Source: CALBZE01 sp036381255
GTDB lineage: Bacteria > Gemmatimonadota > Gemmatimonadetes > Longimicrobiales > RSA9
Direction: 5' to 3'
NCBI GenBank assembly: GCA_036381255.1
Contig: DASVDG010000010.1
Coordinates: 1-23,342, forward strand
DNA: 23,342 nt
Numbering within the stretch: the stretch's first letter is position 1; each line of letters begins with the position of its first letter. Positions 15,037 to 21,776 of this stretch are shown here, piece after piece. The notes beneath the pieces were generated by a model. It did not search any database and had not been told where the DNA came from. It saw only the letters and a program-made list of their open reading frames with translations. The translations under genes were made by a program, and so were the position numbers.

Positions 15037-16239
15037 ATGACGACCCAGCCCACCGACCTGCGTCGCCGCGCCGGGCGAAGCACGCTCGCGCACGCGCTGT
15101 CGCTCGCGGTCGCCCTCGCGCTCGTCCTCGCCCCCGCGTGCGCGCCGACCGGCGTCACGACGCGGACGGACGCCGATGCACCCGCGCCGTCCGCCGCGGC
15201 GGCCGCGATCGCGACGCGTGCCGCGCCCGTCTTCCCCGGCGCCGAATGGGAGCGCATCGACCGCCCCGAGTCCGTCGGCTGGTCGAGCGCGGGGCTCGAG
15301 CGCGTCGAGGAGCGGCTGTCCACGCTCGCGACCACGGGGATGATGGCCGTCGTCGGCGGACGCGTCCTCTTCGAGTACGGCGACGTCGAGGCGGTCAGCT
15401 ACCTCGCCTCCGTGCGCAAGAGCGTGCTCTCGATGCTCTACGGGATCTACGTCGACCGCGGCGTGATCGACCTCGATGCGACGCTCGCCGAGCTGGGGAT
15501 CGACGACGTGGGCGGGCTCACGGACCAGGAGAAGCAGGCGACGGTGCGCCAGCTCCTCTCCGCGCGCTCCGGGATCTACCACGCCGCATCCAACGGCGGC
15601 GACGACCTGGCCAGCGCGCCGCCGCGCGGCTCCAAGAGGCCCGGCGAATACTTCCTCTACAACAACTGGGACTTCAACGCGCTGGGCACGATCTTCGAGC
15701 AGGAGACGGGGCTCAGCATCTACGACGCGCTCGAGGCCGAGCTCGTCCGCCCGCTCGGGATGCGCGATTTCGACCGCTCGCGCCACCGCCGCACCGGGAA
15801 CGAGGAGCGCTCGATCCACCTCGCGTACCACATGCATCTCTCGACGCGCGACATGGCGCGCATCGGCTACCTGATGCTGCGCGAGGGGAACTGGAACGGC
15901 CGGCAGATCGTGCCGCGCGACTGGGTCCGCGAGAGCACCCGCGCGATCACGCCGCGCTCGGAGATGAACCCGCCGGAGCGCCGCGATGGGCCGTTCGGCT
16001 ACGGCTACCTGTGGTGGGTCTTCGACGATCCGTCGCTGGGACCGGCGTATGAAGGCGCGTACACCGGGCTCGGCGCGTACGGCCAGCACATCCTCGTCAT
16101 GCCGGCGCTCGACCTGGTCGTCGCGCACAAGACCCGCCCGGGCCAGGGGCGGCGCGTCCGGCACGAGCAGTTCCTGGAGGTCGTCGCGCTGCTGGTCCAG
16201 GCGCACTGCGGAGCGGAGTGCGCGGTTGCCGCGCGCTGA
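15037..16239 (+). CDS. Serine hydrolase (beta-lactamase / class C family), probable lipoprotein
   Basis: 400 residues. The N-terminus has a Arg-rich n-region, a hydrophobic stretch (LSLAVALALVLAPAC) and a Cys at 35 that may be a lipobox, then a low-complexity Ala/Thr linker to about residue 65. The hydrolase motifs are S125-V-R-K128 (SxxK) and Y208-N-N210 (YxN) in FLYNNWDFN. At the third-motif position is GLGAYGQHILVMP, not a KTG. The family covers esterases and peptidases, so the substrate is open. It is the second such enzyme in the window (the other at 800) but with a distinct N-terminus, so they are not recent copies. ATG at 15037 has GGAG about 9 bases upstream. Confidence 0.88.
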   Translation: MTTQPTDLRRRAGRSTLAHALSLAVALALVLAPACAPTGVTTRTDADAPAPSAAAAAIATRAAPVFPGAEWERIDRPESVGWSSAGLERVEERLSTLATTGMMAVVGGRVLFEYGDVEAVSYLASVRKSVLSMLYGIYVDRGVIDLDATLAELGIDDVGGLTDQEKQATVRQLLSARSGIYHAASNGGDDLASAPPRGSKRPGEYFLYNNWDFNALGTIFEQETGLSIYDALEAELVRPLGMRDFDRSRHRRTGNEERSIHLAYHMHLSTRDMARIGYLMLREGNWNGRQIVPRDWVRESTRAITPRSEMNPPERRDGPFGYGYLWWVFDDPSLGPAYEGAYTGLGAYGQHILVMPALDLVVAHKTRPGQGRRVRHEQFLEVVALLVQAHCGAECAVAAR

Positions 16240-16308
16240 TACCGGGCCCTGGAAGCGGCTTCCGTAAACGTTCCGGGCGCTCCTACGACCGCTTGCGCCG
16301 CCGTGCAC

Positions 16309-16345
16309 GGGCGCGAAAGCGCCCGGGGCGGCGGAGCGCCGGGGC
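16309..16345. repeat. Two GC hairpins with GGGGC spacers at the end of the permease gene
   Basis: On the + strand GGGCGC GAAA GCGCCC (16309-16324), GGGGC, GGCG GAG CGCC (16330-16340), GGGGC. The unit ends where the stop codon of the - strand permease begins (16346-16348). It has the same build as the array at 21576-21776: perfect GC stem, 3-4 base loop, GGGGC-type spacer. It may serve as a terminator for the two converging genes. Confidence 0.55.
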
Positions 16346-19027
16346 CTACTCCCCCTTCAACACGCCCGCCGGATCCACCCGCCCCGCGCGGTACGCCGGC
16401 AGCCACGTCGCGGCCGCGGCGACGCCGGCGAGCACGGCGGCGGCCACGGCGAACGTCGCCGGATCGCGCGCGCCCACGCCGAACAGCAGCCCCTCGAGGA
16501 GGCGCGTCGCCGCGAGCGCGCCGCCGGCGCCGGCCGCGAGCCCGACGGCGACGGGCGCGAGCCCGGATGCCAGCGCGCCCCGCACCACCTGCCGCGGCGT
16601 CGCGCCGAGCGCGATCCGCACGCCGAACTCGCGCAGCCGGGCGCCGATCGTGTACGCCATCACGCCGTAGACGCCGACGGCGCCGAGCCCCAGCGCGAGC
16701 GCGCCGAAGAAGGTGAGCACGCCCGCGAAGAAGCGCTGCTCGCGGATCGAGCCGCCCAGCACATCGTCGAGCGACCGGATCGAGGCCACCGGCACGTTCG
16801 GGTCGATCGACCGGACCGCCGCCCGCGCCGCCGCCGCGAGCGATTCCGGGTCGCCGGCGGTCTCGACCATCACGACCATCGACGCGACCGGCCACTGGGC
16901 CAGCGGGAGGTAGATCGCCGGCTCGGACGGCGCACCCGGCCCGAACTGGCGCACGTCGCCCACGACGCCGACCACCCGGAACGGGTCGCTGCCGAACAGC
17001 CGGATCGTGCGGCCGACGGCCTCGCCGCCCGGCCACAGCCGCTCGGCCAGCGTTCGGTTGATCACGCCCACCGCCTCGCCGCCGGCCCGGTCGCCGGCGT
17101 CCAGGTGCCGCCCGGCGAGGAGCGGGACGTCGACGGCGTCGAAATAGCCCGGCGTGACCACGCGGAAGCTCGCGCTCGGCAGCGGGCCGTCCGCCGGCGG
17201 CGCGTGCCCCTCGGCCAGGTACGGGAACGCCCAGTCGGCGTTCGTGAACGGCAGCACCTGGATCGCGCCGACGCCGCGCACTCCGGGGAGCGCCGCGAGC
17301 CGGGCGCGCACCGCGTCGTAGTAGAGCGACGCGCGATCGCCCGCGTACGCCGCCGGCGGCGGCGCCAGCGAGAGCACGAGCACGTCGGCGGCGTCCAGAC
17401 CGGGGTCGACGGCGCGCAGTGCGCGCAGGCTGTTCAACAGCAGCGCCGCGGCCGTGACCAGCACCATCGCCAGCGCGACCTCGCCCGCGATGAGCGTCGC
17501 GCCGAGCCGCCGACCCGCGCGTGTGCCGCCCGCCGCGCGGCCGCCCGATCCCAGCTCCCCGCGCAGGTCGCCGCCGCTCGCACGCAGCGCCGGCAGCAGG
17601 CCGAACGCCAGCACGGACGCCAGGCTCGCCGCCAGTGCGAACGCGAGCACGACGCCGTCGATCTCCAGCCCGCCGGCGCGCGGCAGCCCGGACGCGGCGC
17701 CCACCTCCAGCACGCCCAGCATCACCCACGCCAGCGCCACGCCCGCCGCACCGCCGCCCAGCGAGAGCAGCACGCTCTCCGTCAGCAGCTCGCGCAGCAG
17801 CCGCCCGCGCCGCGCACCCAGCGCCGTCCGCAGCGCCAGCTCCCGCCGGCGGCCGTCGCCGCGCGCCAGCAACAGGTTCGCCAGATTCGCGCAGGCGAGG
17901 AGCAGGACCAGCCCCACCGCCGCGAGGAGCATCCAGAGCGGGCCGCGCACGTCGCCCACCATCGAGTCGAGCAGCCCCGACGCACCCGCCGTGCGCACGC
18001 GGTCCTCGCCGATCAACGGGCCGTACTCGGCACGAACGCGGTCGCGGATTCGCTCCATCCCCGCGCGGACCTCGCGCGCCGCACGCTCCACCGTCGCGCC
18101 GGGCGCGAGCCGGCCGACCACCGCACCCACGTACCAGGTGCTGTCCGTCGCGAACGTACGCCCCGGCGCGAGACTCAGCGGCGCCCACACGTCGACGCGC
18201 ACGCCCTCGGGCACGAGCGGCGCCTCGAACCCCGGCGGCATTACACCGATCACCTCCCGCCGCTCGTGGCCGCCGCCGTCCAGCTCGATCACCTCACCCA
18301 CGATCCCCGGATCGCCGCCGAACCGGGCCTGCCATAGCGCGTGACTCAGCACGACGACGCCCGACCGCGCCGGGTCGCGGTGCTCCGGGCCGAACGCACG
18401 GCCCAGCAGCGGCCGCACGCCGAACACCTCGAAGAAGCCCGCATCCACGAACTGCGCGCGCAACCGCGTCGCGTCGCCTCGACCCGTCAGCGTCAGCCCC
18501 CACAGCGACAGCCCCGTCGACGCCACGATCGACGGCGCTTCCGCCACCACCGCATCCGCCAGCGTGATGTTGAAGACCTGCCCCGGTGAGATCCGGACCA
18601 GCTCGTCCGGTTCCGGGTACGGCAGCGGCCGCAGCACCACCGCGTTCACCACCGCGAACACCGCGACCGACGCGCCGATCCCCAACGCCAGCGTCGCCAC
18701 CGCCGCCGCCGCGAAGCCCGGACTCCGCCGGAACGACCGGACCGCGAACCGCGCATCCTGCCGCGCATCCGCCAGCCACGCCCACCACCGCCGCCGCCGC
18801 TCCACCCGCCCATCCGCGCGCAGCAGCGCCCGACGCAGCGCGGCCACGTCGCCGAACTCTCTCGACGCCCGCTCCCGCGCCGCCTCCGGCGACAACCCCG
18901 CCGCCTCCAGCTCCGCCGCTCGCATTTCCAGGTGGAACGCGATCTCCTCGTCCACCTCCCGCGCAAGCTGCTCCCGGTCCCGCCGCGGCCAGCGGAAACC
19001 CCGCGGCGACCCGCCCCGCGCCGCCAT
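16346..19027 (-). CDS. ADOP-family ABC transporter permease (MacB/FtsX-like)
   Basis: 893 residues, a typical length for the Acidobacterial duplicated orphan permease family. The first ~100 residues hold the ADOP N-terminal helical region (EQLAREVDEEIAFHLEMRAA, SREFGDVAALRRAL). Then come a membrane segment (FAAAAVATLALGIGASVAVF), a MacB-type periplasmic domain, three FtsX-type segments (PLWMLLAAVGLVLLLACANL), a second membrane/periplasmic/FtsX set from about residue 500, and a C-terminal segment LPAYRAGRVDPAGVLKGE. No ATPase is encoded beside it, as usual for orphan members. ATG directly follows the PadR stop (TAGATG), with GGGGAGGTG as ribosome binding site inside the PadR gene. The two are coupled, as commonly seen for ADOP genes. 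Confidence 0.93.
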   Translation of the reverse strand: MAARGGSPRGFRWPRRDREQLAREVDEEIAFHLEMRAAELEAAGLSPEAARERASREFGDVAALRRALLRADGRVERRRRWWAWLADARQDARFAVRSFRRSPGFAAAAVATLALGIGASVAVFAVVNAVVLRPLPYPEPDELVRISPGQVFNITLADAVVAEAPSIVASTGLSLWGLTLTGRGDATRLRAQFVDAGFFEVFGVRPLLGRAFGPEHRDPARSGVVVLSHALWQARFGGDPGIVGEVIELDGGGHERREVIGVMPPGFEAPLVPEGVRVDVWAPLSLAPGRTFATDSTWYVGAVVGRLAPGATVERAAREVRAGMERIRDRVRAEYGPLIGEDRVRTAGASGLLDSMVGDVRGPLWMLLAAVGLVLLLACANLANLLLARGDGRRRELALRTALGARRGRLLRELLTESVLLSLGGGAAGVALAWVMLGVLEVGAASGLPRAGGLEIDGVVLAFALAASLASVLAFGLLPALRASGGDLRGELGSGGRAAGGTRAGRRLGATLIAGEVALAMVLVTAAALLLNSLRALRAVDPGLDAADVLVLSLAPPPAAYAGDRASLYYDAVRARLAALPGVRGVGAIQVLPFTNADWAFPYLAEGHAPPADGPLPSASFRVVTPGYFDAVDVPLLAGRHLDAGDRAGGEAVGVINRTLAERLWPGGEAVGRTIRLFGSDPFRVVGVVGDVRQFGPGAPSEPAIYLPLAQWPVASMVVMVETAGDPESLAAAARAAVRSIDPNVPVASIRSLDDVLGGSIREQRFFAGVLTFFGALALGLGAVGVYGVMAYTIGARLREFGVRIALGATPRQVVRGALASGLAPVAVGLAAGAGGALAATRLLEGLLFGVGARDPATFAVAAAVLAGVAAAATWLPAYRAGRVDPAGVLKGE

Positions 19028-19372
19028 CTACACCTCCCCCGGCAAGGGCTCGAGCACCCGCGACACCGCCGCCGCGTACCGCCGCCACGCCGCCGACTCC
19101 GACCGCAGCCGCTCTCGACCCGCGGCCGTCAACGCATAGTACCGCGCACGCCGGTTCGTCTCCGTCACCCCCCACTCCGCCTCCACCCACCCCCGCGACT
19201 CCAGCCGCCGGAGCGCCTGGTACAACGCCGCGTCCTGCACCGCCAGCGTCCCGCCCGTCCGCTCCCGGATCCACCGCGAAACGCCGTACCCGTGCATCGG
19301 CTCCCGCGCCAGCGTACGCAGGATCAGCACGTCCAGCGTCCCCTTGACCAGCTCCATCGGCTCATCGCCCAT
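19028..19372 (-). CDS. PadR family transcriptional repressor
   Basis: 114 residues, the usual size for short PadR regulators. It begins GTLDVLILRTLAREPMHGYG at residue 11 (the PadR winged helix), has VQDAALYQALRRLESRGWV as the recognition and wing region, and NRRARYYALTAAGRERL before the C-terminal dimer helix. ATG at 19372 with GGAGGG 4 bases upstream. It is upstream of and coupled to the ADOP permease, which it probably controls together with itself. The palindrome at 19420-19436 is a good candidate operator. Confidence 0.93.
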   Translation of the reverse strand: MGDEPMELVKGTLDVLILRTLAREPMHGYGVSRWIRERTGGTLAVQDAALYQALRRLESRGWVEAEWGVTETNRRARYYALTAAGRERLRSESAAWRRYAAAVSRVLEPLPGEV

Positions 19373-19419
19373 CGCGCCCTCCCGTCGGCACCATCCACGT
19401 CTGCAGCGTGCCCGTCGTA

Positions 19420-19436
19420 CCCTCACAGTGTGAGGG
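19420..19436. promoter_or_regulatory. Perfect 17-bp palindrome, candidate PadR operator
   Basis: CCCTCACAGTGTGAGGG is an 8-1-8 perfect inverted repeat 48 bases upstream of the PadR start. On the - strand it is flanked by TGTGAT (19437-19442) and TACGAC (19414-19419), so it would fill exactly the 17-base spacer between a poor -35 and a -10 box. A repressor bound there would block RNA polymerase. The promoter hexamers are weak; the palindrome itself is beyond doubt. Confidence 0.65.
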
Positions 19437-19812
19437 ATCACATAACGAGGGAGCGGCGCGCGCGCAAGGGGGGCGGCGGTCGAGGGACGCACGCGTGGCG
19501 GCGCGGCGGCGCCGCATCGCCGCACGCCGCCGTCTCACGGCGTCCGACGTCGCATCTCGCCCCGGATGTGGATCGCCCGCCTGTTCGCCACGGGCTCGAG
19601 TCTCGCGGCGCCCGACGCCCCATCTCGCCCTGGCTCCGTCGCCGCGTCGGCGCTGGAGCGTCGGGATCCGACTTGCCCGCCCGCCGTGCCGGGCGTCCCC
19701 GGCGGGCGTTGCAACCATCCGGGCGAAGCGGCGATCCAAGGGGAACGGAGGTCTTCGCCGGAACCGATCCGGCGGGGCCGTGTCGCGGCGTTCACGAACC
19801 GGGAGGTCGAAA
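19437..19812. other. Divergent intergenic region with degenerate repeats
   Basis: No gene is supported. A 26-base segment at 19540-19565 recurs at 19608-19633 (22 of 26 identical; shared core CATCTCGCCC). CGCCGT CTC ACGGCG (19528-19542) is a 6-bp hairpin with a 3-base loop. GCCCGCCG and CGGCGGGC around 19677-19707 form another hairpin. The long + strand frame through here has no protein-like sequence before 19813. Confidence 0.4.
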
Positions 19813-20568
19813 ATGATTCCGTTGTTCTCGCTGGTCCTCGCGGCGGCGGTCGGATGGCCCGTGCCGGTCGCCGCATGCGACTACGAGGCGGAGCGCGCCG
19901 CCGTCGTCGACGCCGATGGCGCCACGCTGCTCCGGGTCCTCGCCCGTTCCGGCGCGCTCGTCGTGGAGGGGCGGCGCGGGGCGACCGAAGTCCGCGTTCG
20001 CGGGCGCGCCTGCGCCTCCGATCCGGAGCTGCTGGAGGCGATCCGGCTGGACGCCGGGCGCGACGGCGCCGAAGCGCTCGTCGAGGCGGTGCTGCCGGAG
20101 ACGGGCGGCTGGGACGACGCCTACGCGCGGCTGGACCTGGTGATCGAAGCGCCCGCGGGGATCGCCGCGGAGATCCGGGACTCGAGCGGGGAGATGGAGG
20201 TGCGTGGCGTGGGCGGTCTGCGCGTGGATGACGGCTCGGGCGAGGTGCGGATCGAGGACATCGCCGGGCCGGTCCATGTCGACGACAACTCGGGCGAGCT
20301 CTACGTGGCGGGCGTGAACGGCGATGTCGAGATCGAGGACGGCTCGGGCGAGATCGAGGTCCACGACGTCCAGGGCTCCGTCACGCTGGAGGACGGGTCC
20401 GGCCCGATCCGCGTCGAAGGCGTGGTCGGCGGCGTGCTCGTCCGCCGCGACGGCTCGGGCTCGATCCGGGTCGCCGGCGTCGAGGGCGACTTCGTGATCG
20501 AGCGCGACGGCAGCGGCGACGTGAGTCACCGCGACGTGCGCGGCGTGGTCCGGATCGCCGGAAACTGA
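19813..20568 (+). CDS. DUF4097-like exported repeat protein
   Basis: 251 residues. It has a signal peptide (MIPLFSLVLAAAVGWPVPVAA) and is exported. After residue 110 come seven short repeats of 18-19 residues, each with a turn D(D/G)SGE or DGSG and a following strand such as VRIEDIAGPVHV, EVHDVQGSVTL or IRVAGVEGDFVIE. This predicts a right-handed beta-helix or solenoid as in DUF4097/DUF2807 adhesin-like proteins. The Asp/Glu-rich turns make the surface very acidic and could bind Ca2+, which is inference. ATG at 19813 has GGGAGG 6 bases upstream. It is divergent from the PadR/ADOP operon. Confidence 0.82.
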   Translation: MIPLFSLVLAAAVGWPVPVAACDYEAERAAVVDADGATLLRVLARSGALVVEGRRGATEVRVRGRACASDPELLEAIRLDAGRDGAEALVEAVLPETGGWDDAYARLDLVIEAPAGIAAEIRDSSGEMEVRGVGGLRVDDGSGEVRIEDIAGPVHVDDNSGELYVAGVNGDVEIEDGSGEIEVHDVQGSVTLEDGSGPIRVEGVVGGVLVRRDGSGSIRVAGVEGDFVIERDGSGDVSHRDVRGVVRIAGN

Positions 20569-20587
20569 TCCCGGCATCCTGTGGTCG

Positions 20588-20647
20588 GATCCGGCGCCGC
20601 CCCCCTGCCCGCCCGTCCGCCGGCATCCCGGGGGGGCGCGCCGGATC
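20588..20647. terminator. Large hairpin between converging genes
   Basis: GATCCGGCGC (20588-20597) pairs with GCGCCGGATC (20638-20647), and after one bulged C seven more G-C pairs follow, giving a 17-bp stem with a 25-base loop. It sits 20 bases after the DUF4097-like gene and 110 bases after the MBL gene (on the other strand). It probably ends transcription from both sides without a U tract. Confidence 0.55.
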
Positions 20648-20756
20648 GGACGAGCGAGAACGCTCCGCATGCCTGCCGCCGCCACGCCGTCGCCCACCTG
20701 TACGGGACCCGCCCCACCCGCTCCGCGACTCTGCGTGGCGATCGAAGTGTTCTGCC

Positions 20757-21482
20757 TCAGCGCACCACCACCTCGAGCCCGTCGTACGCGATCTCCACCT
20801 CGACGCCCCGCTCCTCGGCCAGTTCGCGCACCCGCGCCGCCACGGCCTTCTCATCGCCGCCCACGATCTGCTTTCCGCAGTGCGTGATGATCGCGCGCCG
20901 CACGCCCTCCTTCCGACACCACGTGAGCTGCGTGCGGATCGGCGTGTGGCCGATCAGCGCGTCGCCCCTGCGGCGCACCAGCGGGCGTTCGACCGTCGCG
21001 CCGTCGCCGATGTAGAGCCGGACGCCCTGGAGCGCCTCGCGTCGTTCCCGGATGTACACCAGGTCCGGCGCGTAGAAGACGGCCGCGCGCCCGGCCGTGA
21101 TCCGGTAGCCGACCGCCGGCGCGCGCGTCGAGTGCTCGACGGGGAACGCCTCGAACGTGATCCCGCGGATCCCGGCCGGCTCGTGCGGCCGCAGCTCACG
21201 CCGGGCCTCGATCGAGTACCGGCCCGGCTCACCCTGCCACACCGCGGCGGGCGCGTAGACCGGACACGGCGCGCCATCCTTCAGCCCGCCCGCATGGTCC
21301 GGGTGCGCGTGCGTCAACACGATGGCCCGCGGCCGCAGCGCGTCCAGCCGCCCCCGCCAGTCCTCGCCGCAGTCCACCATGACCCACCGGCCGCGGTACC
21401 CCACGCGAAGTGCGGCGTGCATGCGGTGCCGGCGCGTGCGCGGCTCGATGTAGCCGCGGGTGCCGAGGAATGTGAGCTTCAC
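20757..21482 (-). CDS. MBL-fold metallo-hydrolase
   Basis: 241 residues from the GTG at 21482. The metal-binding motif is LTH58-A-H60-P-D62-H63-AGG, with further ligands likely H117 (PVEHSTRAP), D140 (FYAPDL) and H201 (IITHCGKQ). The start MKLTFLGTRGYIEPRTRRHR is that of the RNase Z/PhnP-like and lactonase-like MBL enzymes, which split phosphodiesters or lactones. There is no RNase Z exosite arm, so it is likely a small phosphodiesterase or other hydrolase. No signal peptide. No ribosome binding site is visible close to the GTG; the next possible start, 21 codons upstream, gives an unrelated N-terminus. It lies behind the ABC exporter gene, but the hairpin array separates them. Confidence 0.85.
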   Translation of the reverse strand: MKLTFLGTRGYIEPRTRRHRMHAALRVGYRGRWVMVDCGEDWRGRLDALRPRAIVLTHAHPDHAGGLKDGAPCPVYAPAAVWQGEPGRYSIEARRELRPHEPAGIRGITFEAFPVEHSTRAPAVGYRITAGRAAVFYAPDLVYIRERREALQGVRLYIGDGATVERPLVRRRGDALIGHTPIRTQLTWCRKEGVRRAIITHCGKQIVGGDEKAVAARVRELAEERGVEVEIAYDGLEVVVR

Positions 21483-21575
21483 GACGACCGCCGCGCAGGT
21501 CCTCCATCCGGGGCCCGCAAACCGTACCCCCGGCCCATCTCTCACCGCGCAAAGACCACGCCCGCTCGCCGCCCC

Positions 21576-21776
21576 GGCGCGCGAAGCGCGCCGCCCCCCG
21601 GCCGGCGCCGCAGGCGCCGCCGCCCCCGCCGGCGCCGCCGGCGCTCCCGGCCGCGCAGCGGCCGCCCCGGCGCGAAGCGCCGCTCCCGGGCCCGCAGGGC
21701 CCGCTCCCGCCGGCCGACAGGCCGGCGCTCCCGCGCCCGCCAGGGCGCGCTCCCCCGCCGTCAGGCGCCACGCGCC
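21576..21776. repeat. Array of about ten GC-only hairpins with recurring GCTCCC spacers
   Basis: Perfect stem-loops (+ strand): 21576-21592 (GGCGCGC GAA GCGCGCC), 21603-21619 (CGGCGCC GCA …), 21627-21643 (CGCCGGC GCC …), 21649-21663 (GGCCGC GCA …), 21668-21682 (CGGCGC GAA …), 21688-21702 (GGGCCC GCA …), 21709-21726 (GCCGGCC GACA …), 21733-21748 (GCGCCC GCCA …), 21756-21767 (CGCC GTCA GGCG), 21764-21776 (GGCGC CAC GCGCC). Between most units is GCTCCC or GCCCC. Stems differ but always pair; loops are 3-4 bases. The array begins inside the last codons of the ABC exporter (stop at 21763-21761) and fills most of the gap to the MBL gene. It is not a CRISPR array and not coding. Confidence 0.85.

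Noticed and set aside
17105..18337. A 410-residue + strand frame opposite the permease
   Set aside because: Composed of Arg/Gln/His-rich low-complexity sequence; the - strand ADOP reading has all the expected domains.
21576..21776. CRISPR array
   Set aside because: The recurring part is only 5-6 bases and the variable parts are self-complementary hairpins; there are no cas genes.
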